Part shown: positions 43,571-54,143 of the stretch, one piece after another
How positions within the stretch are numbered: the first letter of the stretch is position 1
Layout of the letters: each line of letters starts with the position of its first letter
Assembly (NCBI GenBank): GCA_022661535.1
Contig: JAKULF010000006.1
Coordinates: 3,963,001-4,027,000 of the forward strand
DNA length: 64,000 nt
Reading direction: 5' to 3'
Source: Eutypa lata
Taxonomy: Eukaryota; Ascomycota; Sordariomycetes; Xylariales; Diatrypaceae
Notes under the pieces: model-generated
What the model was told of the DNA's origin: nothing
Databases searched by the model: none
The model's input: only the letters and a program-made list of their open reading frames with translations
Position numbers and translations under genes: made by a program

Positions 43571-45880
43571 GATGTGATACTCTCAGGTCGTCTGGACCTA
43601 ACGGTGGAGGTGTATCGTAACAGTAAAGTCAAGAAGGAATACCCACCGCACCAGCGAGCAAATAACGTTGTCACTTCTCATTCCTCATTCCAGCCGCACG
43701 GGATAAAACACGTCAACATCCGTCATTGGTGCCGGGTCGGTATGCAAATTAGGTAACACGACATAAGCTTTAGTCATGGTGATAGGCGAATTTTGACTGT
43801 GTGCGCAAGCCGGACCAATGTACTACACTAAAGAGATCTGCGTATTGATGAGTCCGGCAATAGTGACATTGATCTAAGGCTCAGGGGCAATGCTGTCACA
43901 TCTAAGCCTTTCGGCTTCCTGACATCTACAAGGTGCAGACCTTTCACCTTTGTACACACATTTATTCCCTTCTTCACAGACATTTAGAGCCTTACAGCGT
44001 ACAATAGACGCATGAATGCATTTGACTTATGTCTGTCATCCATATATGCTCCCCCGGACTTACTGCACCGGTTCAACATATGAGGGCACGTGGGTGTATA
44101 CAACTTCGAACGCAGTCTATTATTTATTCAAACATTGGGAGATGCCGACGGGTGGCTATTGGGCACTGGGAGGACTTCTATTCCTCACGTACTGCATGCA
44201 GGCGCAACGGCGACTTTTCGGCGCACACTACCTTACCAATGTCTTCGAACAACCAGTACAAGACTCTAGTTCCCTGTCTCGGGGGCGCCATAGTGGCGAA
44301 CACAGGTTCGTGTTTGCATACGGAAGTACATATGTGGTGGGTAAGGATAGAGTAGTGTGCCATCCGTCAAGTCATCGCAACATCATGAAGGGGAGGATAA
44401 TTATGAGAACCTGCCGTCACTGGATTACAGCGATGGTAATTCAATAGACTATCATGACAGCTTCATTAGCAACAAGAGTAACAAGTGCGGTGAGACATGT
44501 ACAATGGGATTTGTTCGAAAATATCGGTTTCCAATATAACTTCCCCCAACGAACCCCTTTCTACGCTACGTCTGATATGGGGTGAAAACTCGTGGCGCTC
44601 CCTTTGGAAATTGTACGAATACTGCTACCTAGGTATGTGCATTTAAATTGAGATTTGCCACGCGGATGCTATGAGTCGGGTCATTATATTGATGTATACT
44701 ATTAAATAACGTATTCAAACCGACTTCCTATCACCTTAACGTTTAGTACTCATTGTACCCTGTTTGATAGATCAGCGATATATTGCCTAAATATGATAGA
44801 ATGATGCTATTTATACCTGAATTTTTTAATGTTAAGTGATAGCCGGGTCGTTATATTTATGCCGTTTTCTCTTTACGCTTAAAAATTAATAATTATAATT
44901 ATTTTATTTTATTTTATTATTTATTAAAAATTAACGTATATATTTTATTAAGTTTTATCAATATATATTTATAAAATAATAATTTTTTAATCTTTTTTTA
45001 ATAAAAATACGTATAAATAAAATAAAATTATTAAAAATAAAACTTAATTATATAAATAAATAACTTATTAAATTATTTAATAAAATATTATAATTAAGTA
45101 ATAATAATTACTTAAAATAATAACAGCTTAATAATAATAATTACGTATATAAATAAGTGATAAGCGGGCCGACAATCTCGCGACGGCCCGGCTACCACCT
45201 GGCATCAAAAATTAAGGTGTGGAAATTTAAAAAACTAAGGTGTAAATAACATCATTCATATGATATACAAGAGCACGAACCGAAAGCCTTCGTGATATCC
45301 ACTTTAGGAAATGGGCATTCTGGAATCCTACCTCTGACACCATGAATATCATGGTGGTGCCTTTAGTGAGCTCCCGGACCCAATCAAATCATCGAGTGCC
45401 GACCATTGAAGGCGCTCGTAATCGGAATCGACGATCGCGCAATCTCACAGGCACCGGTCTTGTTAAAAGGGAGACGATTGCAGTTCTACGTCGCCAAGTT
45501 GCATTAGAGATAGTGTACATGCTCGATTTTAGAATAGGCCTATAGGAGTCGCGAACATTACCATGACGTGATATTTTGACATATATACTGAGGGTTCTCC
45601 GCACAAGCTTCCCGTGCTAGCATTGGTGGGTGATAGCTGATACGACACAGTTTCAATACCCCATGATGGGACAATCTTGCGCCATCATTGGCATGGGATA
45701 GCATGTTGTTATCCCGAGGAGGCGGGGTTTAAGTTAAGGTTTCGCGCTGTGTATATGAGAAAAGTGTGTCCCGCGCCGGACACAACGTCATAAATGAAAA
45801 GGTAAAGTTCAACAAAATTCGGAAGAAAAGAGGAACAACGAATAAACTAAAGATAAGGGTCATCTCATATATTGATCACA
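43571..45880. other. Gene-free 2.3-kb region with small AT island
   Basis: No gene is supported. Overlapping frames at 44016-44539 differ in three frames and lack family features. A RIP-like AT island occupies 44878-45150. The right end is the dioxygenase promoter. Confidence 0.5.
44878..45150. repeat. Small AT island, RIP-like
   Basis: About 270 bp of nearly pure A/T with the few C and G mostly in CpG, as in the large block at 54-62 kb. It is flanked by related GC-rich edges: AAGTGATAGCCGGGTCG at 44835-44851 on the left and AAGTGATAAGCGGGCCG at 45155-45171 on the right. On the right edge a second, inverted copy of the GCCGGGCCGT type follows at 45180-45192. It is probably a mutated remnant of a small transposon. 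Confidence 0.6.
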
Positions 45881-47507
45881 ATGGCTCCCTCAGCAACTGA
45901 AGCTGTCACCAATATCGCCGAGCACATCAAGGAGAAGGCCATTCCAAGCACTGGAAAGTCAAACGGCAGTAGTGGCGCCGGCATTACCACAGAAGAGCTT
46001 CCCAAGCTAAACACGGGGCATCATGAGCCTCTCAAGCTCTCCGGTATTCTCGATCAGTTTGAGCAATTTGATCCTACTCCAGTCATCGGCAGGGAGTTCG
46101 CTGGCGTGGATCTCGCAGAATGGTTAAGAGCGCCCAACTCCGACGAGCTGCTCAGGGATTTAGCTATCACAGGTAATCTTCCCATGTCTCATCCCCATTT
46201 TAGTAATTTTCTTACCCTAGCTCGTGAATTCGCCAATATGCCCATCCCCCAGTACTACTCAACCCAAACCAAGCAATCCCGCTAACACGACGATCACAGT
46301 CTCCCAACGTGGCGTAGTCTTCTTCCGCCAGCAAGACAACATCACGAACGAGCTGCAGAAGGAGCTAGTGCAGCGTCTCGGCGAGCTGTCGGGCAAGCCG
46401 GCGACGTCGCGGCTGCACATCCACCCGGTCAGCAACGGGGCGCGCGAGCACGGCGCCGCCGGCGACGACGAGATCAGCGTGATCTCGTCGGCGGGCGCGA
46501 AGAAGCTCAACATGCAGCGCTTCCTCAACTACGACAAGCGCCAGAGCCAGAAGGGCCAGTGGCACTCCGACATCACCTTCGAGCCCGTCCCCAGCGACTA
46601 CGCGCTGCTGCGGTTGACGCAGCTGCCTAAGACGGGAGGCGGTACGTTATAAGTTATCATATCAGCGCAGAAGTGAACAGCATGCATAATGTTTAATTTG
46701 GGGGTTTTCAACGTGATTAGATTATGTGTATTTTTGAATGAGGACTGACGCGTTCGCTGTGGTGTCCAATGAGTAGATACACTCTGGGCCTCTGGTTATG
46801 AGCTCTACGACCGCATCTCGAAGCCCCTACAGAGCTTCCTCGATACACTAACGGCATTCTATGCACAGCCGGGGTTCAAAGAGACGGCAGATGCCAACAG
46901 CTTCAAGCTATACTCAGGAGAGCGCGGGGCGCCTGAGAACATTGGCGATGTTCTCGAAGCCATACACCCAGTGGTCCGAACGAATCCGGTGACGGGATGG
47001 AAGAGTGTAAGTATCATTCATTTCTCACCACCGTCCCTCCATCATATCTGCCTCCCTGCACCCCCCCCCTTTCTTTTTCCTTCTTCTTCTCCTTTGAATT
47101 CTATAACTAGACAAGAACCGCCTACCTATCTATCTATATATCAACGTATAACTAACAACAACGAACGCCAGGTCTTCGCCGTAGGCCACCACGTGCAGAA
47201 GATCCACGGGCTAACGGACGAAGAGTCGCGCGGGTTCCTGGATTGGTTCGTGCGGCTGGTCGTGGAGAACCACGACCTGCAGGTGCGGCACCGCTGGCAG
47301 AGCCCCAACGACCTCGCCATCTGGGACAACCGCAGCGTCTACCACGCCGCCACGCCCGACTACCTCTTCGACGGCCTGGGTGAGCGCACCGGGTCGCGGG
47401 CTGTGAGTCTGGGCGAGAAGCCCTATTTCGATCCCCGGAGCACCTCGCGGAGGGAGGCCCTGGCTGCCGCTGCTATTGCCGCTGCCGGGGCTGAGGGGTC
47501 TAGTTGA
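45881..47507 (+). CDS. TfdA-family Fe(II)/2-oxoglutarate dioxygenase (sulfonate/taurine type)
   Basis: Exons 45881-46172, 46300-46641, 46777-47006 and 47172-47507 give 399 residues. The ATG at 45881 is used. The N-terminal FDPTPVIGREFAGVDLAEWL is the usual fungal start of this family. The metal site is QWHSDITFEP (H186, D188), with the distal histidine in SVYHAATPDY (H346). The 2-oxoglutarate-binding arginine is near GERTGSRAVSL. DTLWASGYELYDRIS and WKSVFAVGHHVQKIHGL lie between and are restored by splicing. It should couple 2-oxoglutarate decarboxylation to oxidation of an alkylsulfonate or similar small substrate, as yeast Jlp1 does to release sulfite. It may also act on other anionic substrates. 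The C-terminus is Ala-rich. It is cytosolic, with no signal peptide. Confidence 0.92.
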
Positions 47508-48802
47508 TGGGGTTGGTTATGGTGGGTTTGGAAAGTGTTTCCCGTGGAGATGAGCCTTTGAGAAAAACGATGTGTTGACTTATGAATGTTACTTCAATAA
47601 TTATAAACCTCATTTAAAGTTCCTAGAGCTGCGTTTTGTTAAGTATTGGGTAAGTAGATTGGTTTATAACATATTATTTTCCACGGCCTATTCGTAGATA
47701 TGACAACACTTTCTCGCTTAGGCAATACTGAAGGGGATCCGGCCGGGGCTGAACCGATATCATCAGCTTACTGCATTGTGTAATTATTTCTTGGTAAACC
47801 TTTATTCTAAGGGGGCACTCTAGTAGCTCGGGGCCACTATATCAAGTGCTCATTGAACATTTGGATTGATGCAGCCATCCTTGTATAAATCATTGTTAAG
47901 TTCTGCCGTAGTCCTTATGATAAGATATATATTTTTAATTCCCAGGGCGTCTTTTATTTTCGTTCATATTTTCTTTTGCAGTTGTGTATACAGAATACTT
48001 CGTAATGCCCTTGCATATATCCACTTATTACTGCGGTCATTTCGTGATGAAGCATTTGCATTAAGATCTTAAGTGAGTGCCCATAACTCAATACTTCACT
48101 GAAATCCGAACACTTACAAATACGTTGATGACACCGCTCCTATATCATCGTGGTTCTTCTTGATTTCTCAGCAGTGCCGTTGTCAGCCTTCGCCAACGCC
48201 AAGGCGCCAAGACTGATGGAAACCTCTGGGACAGGGATGACCTATTTCCGTTTTGGGAATTGAAATCAACCAGTCTCTTTAGCGTGATCGAGATGAGATC
48301 TGTGTTGAAATCTCCACCATGGTCTTTGACTTTATTCCCACTAGGTAACCCGTCTCATGTGAAGGTGAAGCTCTAGCATATTCTCTCTCTTTTTTTTTTT
48401 TTTGGTATTCACTAGGCCAAGGACAGTCTGCGTGTCCCCACTTGCATTAGTCAAGGGGACGCACCTTGTCGTCTTGATAATAGTCCCCGACCAGTGCCAT
48501 AGGATAGGTGCGGGATGACATCGCCAGGCTAGGTAGTCAGTCATTCACTTATGTATGAACTGCAACACCTTTTGCCGAAAACAGCAACATTTTGATAACC
48601 TTATACTTGGATTTCCAAGCAAGAACGGTTTGAAAGTTTGAAATGATGTTCATAGTCTGTATATAAATGCGAAGGCTTTTCCATTAGACAGAGATATAGC
48701 ACCCTGTTCTTGCAAGCCGTCATAGCACCAGTTTCAATAGTAGTCTTTTAAACCATACTTGATATCTACACACGCGGAAAATTACATCCAATATATTTCA
48801 CC
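47508..48802. other. Intergenic 1.3 kb
   Basis: No gene is supported. It includes a poly(T) run near 48390-48404 and the SDR promoter, which has TATATAAATG at about 48658-48667. Confidence 0.5.
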
Positions 48803-49648
48803 ATGCCTGCTGATACATTGTCTCTCGCCGGCAAAATTGCCATTGTGACTGGCTCCGGCCGCGAGAACGGAATCGGAGCTGGAATAGCTCTGGCTCTGGG
48901 TCGCAATGGAGCCGCTGTCACGATCAACTACGTGTCGGACTCCAGTGCGAAGCGAGCTCACGTACTGGCGGACAAGGTCAGGGCTGTCGGTGGACAAGCA
49001 ACCGTTGTCCAAGCCTCCGTCGTGACCCCGGAGGGCGCTCAGCGCATCGTGCAAGAGACGCTGGAGGCCTTCGGGACAGATCACATCGACATCCTAGGTA
49101 AGTTTCATGGAGTTACTATTGTATCAAAGAGTGCTGTAGCTGACTGCCTATACGTCTTTGTAGTCAACAATGCTGGGATTGGGTGGCAGGCCGAGACCCT
49201 TGACCACAAACCCGAAGATATCAGCAGGGTCTTGGAAATCAATGTGAAAGGGCCGGTCTTGGTCGCGCAAGCCACAGTCCCCCATATGCCGTCCGGAGGT
49301 CGAATTATCAACATCACGTCGACCGCATCGAAGCTCGGCATCCCCGATCTACCGGTCTACGGAGCGTCCAAGGCTGCCATGGATAGCCTGACGTCCTCGT
49401 GGGCTAGGGAGTGGGGCCGAAGCAGAGGCCTGACGGTCAATTCAGTGGCTCCAGGTCCCGTCTTGACGGACATGATCCCGTCGGAGAAGGTCGATCGGCT
49501 GGAGCGGTGGCAGACGGCTATGGCGAGGGCTGCCGAAAGACCGGGCACTATCGAGGATATCGGCGATGCGGTGCTGCTTCTGGCATCTGAGAAGTCCCGA
49601 TGGATTACTGGGCAGTACATCTCCGTCAGTGGAGGGGTTACGAATTGA
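48803..49648 (+). CDS. Short-chain dehydrogenase/reductase
   Basis: Exons 48803-49097 and 49164-49648 give 259 residues. The cofactor motif is TGSGRENGIGAG (from residue 16). Splicing restores HIDILVNNAG (NNAG at 100-103), which the 66-nt intron would otherwise interrupt. The catalytic set is N125, S151, Y164 and K168 (VYGASK), and the end PSRWITGQYISVSGG is typical. It is a classical NAD(P)H-dependent SDR of the 3-ketoacyl reductase/versicolorin reductase look, acting on an unknown alcohol or ketone. The intron (49098-49163, GTAAGT...GTAG) is a multiple of three and lacks in-frame stops, so an unspliced transcript would give a 281-residue form with 22 extra residues that disrupts the NNAG strand. 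Neighbouring genes are unrelated. Confidence 0.92.
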   Translation: MPADTLSLAGKIAIVTGSGRENGIGAGIALALGRNGAAVTINYVSDSSAKRAHVLADKVRAVGGQATVVQASVVTPEGAQRIVQETLEAFGTDHIDILGKFHGVTIVSKSAVADCLYVFVVNNAGIGWQAETLDHKPEDISRVLEINVKGPVLVAQATVPHMPSGGRIINITSTASKLGIPDLPVYGASKAAMDSLTSSWAREWGRSRGLTVNSVAPGPVLTDMIPSEKVDRLERWQTAMARAAERPGTIEDIGDAVLLLASEKSRWITGQYISVSGGVTN

Positions 49649-50022
49649 TGGTGGAATGAGATGGGGATTGCAGCTTAAAGTCCTATGTAGATTCACGTAA
49701 CTACAAAAGTTTCCCGCGAAATTCAAGACGATAAAACCCACAACGCTTTTCCATTGAAAAAATGGCGTAAGGTACATATGTAACCATGGCACAAATGTTT
49801 CCTTTTCTTCCGCATTTGTGTTTAGCATGCAAGAGATAAATTCACGGTGACAGAGTATCATTCTGGTACTGTAGGAGTGTATAGGGGTGCTAGATCCACA
49901 CCCTTCCGGATTACGGACCCACCCCGACAATCCTGCTTACAAATTGTGGGAATATTATTCCACGTAGTCAGCTATCATCAGTGAAGATGCTCGCACTTCA
50001 TTTCTAGTAGGCTTCTTATACT
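49649..50022. other. Intergenic
   Basis: 3' region of the SDR gene and upstream region of the next gene; nothing else is seen. Confidence 0.4.
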
Positions 50023-51690
50023 ATGTATGTAAAAAACGGCTTCAGGTTATCTTCTCGAACATACCCTCCCTCGTCAGATGACATGTTGAAGTCAGACTCC
50101 AAATCAGGAACAACCGGAACCCCGGCGTCCGAGCTAGCATGGGTTACCGTCACGCACCCGGACCAGGTCAAGAATAGGACTTTTCAGAAGAAGATCCACA
50201 ATCATGTCATGAAAGACATAGGAATGAGCAGGAGACGGAAGCCTAAGAGGGCGCAAGATACCTCGGATGTTCCGCCGTCGGGCCTCGACATCAATAAGTT
50301 ATCGGACGCACATCCCTCGCCGATGACCGATCGCAGTCTCCTCACTCGGGGAGTATCAGCGCGGTACCAAAGACTTCACGGCTACTGTATGCACCAGTCC
50401 CGAACCTCGATGCAGTCCAGACCAACACTGATTGAATAAATAAATAAATAGTAAGCCTGGAAGACGTCCCAGTATGCCAGATGCTCCGAAGTGCATGTTT
50501 CGCGATAGCGTTGAGGGACAATAGCGCCATGGCGCTCGCTCTAGCCGATTTGGCGATCTACGCGGAGCCGTTGAACCGAAAGCCCCTCCTGCGGGAAAAT
50601 GCCAACGCGTTGGAGCATTATACGGCTTCGTTGGGGCTCGTGCGCGAGAGGTTAGATAACACCATCAATACCGGGTATAATGAGATAATTGCTACGGTAG
50701 TCGCCATCGCCGCTTACGACGTGAGGAAACTTTGATTTCGCACCTCGCACCTCTAGATACCCTCTCTCTTTTGTTTGTTTCTAAGCTCTAACCGTACCAG
50801 ATATAGCTAACAGGTCATTCAGCTGGGTCTCCGTAAATTCGACAGGTGGGCTGTTCATATGGCTGGGTTGAGGAAGATGATACTACGGCGGGGGGGCGTA
50901 GAGATGATTAGTTCGTATCCTATACGATTAGCGTTCACTTGGTACGCGTACACAGAAACATTGTATTCTAGTTATATCATGCCATTGCTAACCTCACCGC
51001 AGGACCGAACTGGTCGGGTCCTTGGTATTAGATTCGCCACCCCGATTCCCGATCCTCGTGACCCCGGGGCGGCGAGTACTAAGTTCCGAATTATCTCTCA
51101 CCATGGCTAGGACACTTATCATCCTACAACACCGGTCACCTCACCTCTCGGATATCTGTCCGGTCCTGAAGTCTCTCGCAGATCTAGCAGAGCTGTATTC
51201 AGGGCGAGGTCCAAACCACTGGGCCGAGGACAGCAGTCTCAGCGAAGTGCTCAGCATCGTCGTATCGACGGCTCTCAACACGAAGCGTCTCGGAATCCCT
51301 GATGATCCGAGCGATTCATCATCAGCTGGCCTAGCCATGCGTGAGATACTCCGGCTGGCATCCTTACTGCTCCTTTCGGCCCCTGTCGATTTGTTCGCTT
51401 CGAATGGAGATATCGCGTATAACCTTAGAGGTCGACTACCGTTGCTTCTCCGGTCTTACACGCTCGATTGGACGGGGCTGGAGGAACTCGAGCTCTGGGT
51501 CCTAGTGGTTGATGCGTTGACGGAGGTGGGCGAGGAACGAACGTGGGCCGTATCGCAGGTTCGCCGCGTAATAGAAATGCGTAGGCTACTGTGGGAACAT
51601 GTGCTACATGAAATACGGCAGGTTGCTTGGATTGACGGTGTGTTGACTGCCGAGCTGGATAGGCTACGAGGGGAAATTGTTGATATGTAG
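50023..51690 (+). CDS. Fungal transcription-factor-like protein without zinc cluster; linker possibly broken
   Basis: The best model is exons 50023-50352, 50481-50720, 50823-50941 and 51003-51690 (458 residues). N-terminal ELAWVTVTHPDQVKNRTFQKKIHNHVMKD is the short conserved start seen in fungal-specific factors that lack Zn2Cys6. Then MLRSACFAIALRDNSAMALA, LALVRERL-type repeats, RKFDRWAVHMAGLRKMILRRGG and a long helical C-terminus (SSSAGLAMREILRLASLLLL) follow the family's middle homology region. Intron 3 (GTACGC...CGCAG) restores frame cleanly. Intron 1 is weak. Between 50353 and 50480 the expected linker is out of frame, and an AAAT repeat with stops sits at 50432-50450, so this may be a decaying gene. 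In-frame ATG 50083 is an alternative start. Function unknown. Confidence 0.55.
50432..50450 (+). repeat. (AAAT)n microsatellite inside the transcription-factor-like gene
   Basis: Four AAAT units create stops in the forward frames where relatives have coding sequence. It is either in an intron or a disruptive expansion. Confidence 0.75.
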
Positions 51691-52043
51691 GGTAATGGTC
51701 ACGGTAGCAGACCCTAGACATGTGAAAAAAAGGAAGAGAAACAAACTTTTTAATTAAATCGTGAAGCGTTGATTTTGTGAACAAAATAGAAAGAGCCAAA
51801 TTAGGACGGGAGGTTGAGGGATTAATCTCTCACTACTACATTAGTTAAACTGTAGAGATTGCGACAAAGTTTCATATCCAGTAAAACTATAAGTGGTAAC
51901 TGGGAAATCCAAGTATATACTATTCACTACCACTTATGGGACAATAAAAAAACCTTAGACGCGAGTCTTTTATCATACCCCTCAAGATTTTGAACCCATA
52001 ACAACCCGGCGTTAAATTCAGAATCTGCTGTTCTATACGCAAG
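51691..52043. other. Convergent 3' region
   Basis: Space between the transcription-factor-like gene and the SurE gene. No gene; no tRNA could be recognised. Confidence 0.4.
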
Positions 52044-53110
52044 CTATCCTACGATCCACTGTATTAAATACCTTACGATATTTTGTCGGAATGTAAATAA
52101 CGTTATTGCCACTAAAGCAATAGCGGTTCCGTTTTCGTATACAACATATTCATAACGCTTCCTTAACTCATTGAGCTTCATCGGACTCGTCAAGATCTTG
52201 ATCACCACTTGCCGACAAATAAGCAGTGCCATTAGCCAGTCGGGTTCATCCGGCTCAAGCATCTCCTTCAGCTTCTCCTTCACGATCAGCTTGTCCTCTC
52301 TAGATGCGCAATCGATCTGGTTATCATGGACGGTGGTGTTGATGCTGACGGTGATGCAATCGGAACACGTTTTCAGAATTCTCTGCTCGGACAAGAGGCG
52401 ATCGATGTAGATTGCGCTTGGTGGTTTCTCGAAATGGATCGTAGATTTGGCTTCCGGTTCGATGCGGGTTAGCACCCATTTGAGATCACCAGTGTCGACT
52501 CCGGTGGCGAGGGGAGGTATGTTAATGCTTAACCACACACCTTCGGGAAGGTATGGCTGGCCGGACTTGATGAGCGTATCAACGAGCTTGTCGACCAAGC
52601 GTACGTATAAAGTCGCTCCCTCCACACTCTTTGGTCTGCACCCCACCGATACCGCTATGGCTGGTATCTTCCGCTTCGACGCAGCAAACATGGCGATGCC
52701 GATTGTTCCTGACCGACGAGCGTCGGTCCCTGTGTTCCAACCTTCGTTCGGCCCAGAGACGACCATGTCACACTTTCCTCCCTTCCAGATCTTGGGACCA
52801 GTTTCATCCAGTCCGTGTTTGGCAGCGGTTACTGGAAAAGACCGTACCCAGTTAAGCCGCTTATCAGAATCGTCGGCGCCGATTGTGTCGCCCTCTTCAG
52901 GATCTGGTGGCTTGTCTTGACCCCCTAGGAGACCTCAGTATTTTGGTGTGCAGTTAACTTATGGTCGATGTACATACCCTTTCCTGAATTCTCTATTAAC
53001 GGGGCTGAGAGGACGACGTCATGGCCTGCATTCGTGAGTTCCTGGTATAAAGCTCGAAGGTACGGCTTATCCCACCCATCGTCATTAGATACCAAGATTC
53101 GAATGCCCAT
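52044..53110 (-). CDS. SurE-type survival protein / acid phosphatase (5'-nucleotidase)
   Basis: Minus-strand gene with exons 53110-52978 and 52924-52044 (53-nt intron, GTATGT...CCTAG), giving 337 residues. It begins MGIRILVSNDDGWDKPYLRA with the metal-binding D10-D11 pair. LSAPLIENSG (N41, S42) precedes the intron, and DMVVSGPNEGWNTG (SGPN) lies in exon 2, with GTIGIAMFAASKRKIPAIAVS after it. This is the SurE metal-dependent phosphatase fold, which hydrolyses nucleoside monophosphates or other phosphoesters; fungal members were first seen as acid phosphatases. A hydrophilic insert (QDKPPDPEEGDTIGADDSD) is typical of mould versions. The C-terminal segment GTAIALVAITLFTFRQ is more hydrophobic than usual. 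No signal peptide is seen, so it is likely cytosolic. Confidence 0.9.
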
Positions 53111-54124
53111 TTTTCAAGTTGTTTAAAGTATTATGATTAAGTATAATTATAACCACGTAGAGGATTAGTGTACAGTGTGCTCTTTATAGACATCTGAGAA
53201 GGCACCACATGGCCGGTAGGTGTGGCCAAGCATGATTTGTTTTGCCCACCGTCAAATTCCTTCACGCCACTTGGTTGCGGCTCATTTCAAAGAAATAGGC
53301 TCTGAATTCCGGCGATGGAATTGTAATGATTTCCCCGAGTATCACAGAGCTCCGTCCAACCGCCAACAATGCCTTTGTTTGCTTGCAATTAGTAATTATG
53401 ACATCAAGGCACACTGAGTCATAATTATCACATGATTTCTGTTCATACGCAATCAGTAACATATTATAGCCTGGTCATCTCAAATGCCAATACATAAACA
53501 CAATCATGCCGTTTGTAGTTTGTTTGAACTGTCAAGTCACCCATTCCTTCCCACGCAGTACAGAGAGGAATCCGTCGATCTTATTTAGTCACAACAGCTT
53601 AAATTTCACATACCTAGGAGGCCGGTTAGCTCCCATATCCGCTGCTCCTCTATTCCACTAGACTATTACTCAGATACATCATGGCCCAATACCAATTTGC
53701 GGCCTTGAGCAACTACCAAGTTCGATAGCCCAACATTTTGCTTACATTAATATCAACAGGCCAGTCACATGCTACCAGAACAGATGGCGCCAGAACATGC
53801 CACATAATCTTTTTTTCCTTCTTTGGCTTCTTCGTTCTACGGACGAAACCTCGAAATGGATATAGGGCCTAGGGCTGGACCGATGCTAATGATTCCGATA
53901 CAACCTTGGCTCCAAATAATAGCGCTGCGTTTCAGGTGATCAGTCCTAATAACTCATTGGTTGCTTCAATCCCCTGAGCAGAACTGCCCAGCCCACCCAC
54001 TCGGTAACCTTTGGGGGGAAATCAAAGAAACACCTTCAAGGATAAGCCCCATCACCTGCACAAGGGCAAATCGGCCTTAAATCGGCTATATGCTCCGCCC
54101 ATACCCACTTTTCCTAGTTAAGGC
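53111..54124. other. Gene-free 1-kb region at the edge of the AT block
   Basis: Normal-GC DNA without a supported gene; it contains the SurE promoter. Composition changes abruptly at about 54125. Confidence 0.5.
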
Positions 54125-54143
54125 CTATTATTTTTAATAATAG
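54125..54143. repeat. Perfect hairpin at left edge of AT block
   Basis: CTATTATT and AATAATAG flank a TTT loop, an 8-bp perfect inverted repeat exactly where composition changes. Confidence 0.7.

Noticed and set aside
44016..44539. Candidate small genes in three overlapping frames
   Set aside because: Frames overlap, composition is C/H/M/Y-rich and unlike the neighbours, no splice model joins them, and no family motif is seen.
51930..52030. Possible tRNA-like segment with GAACCCA
   Set aside because: No acceptor stem, D arm or anticodon stem can be paired around it.
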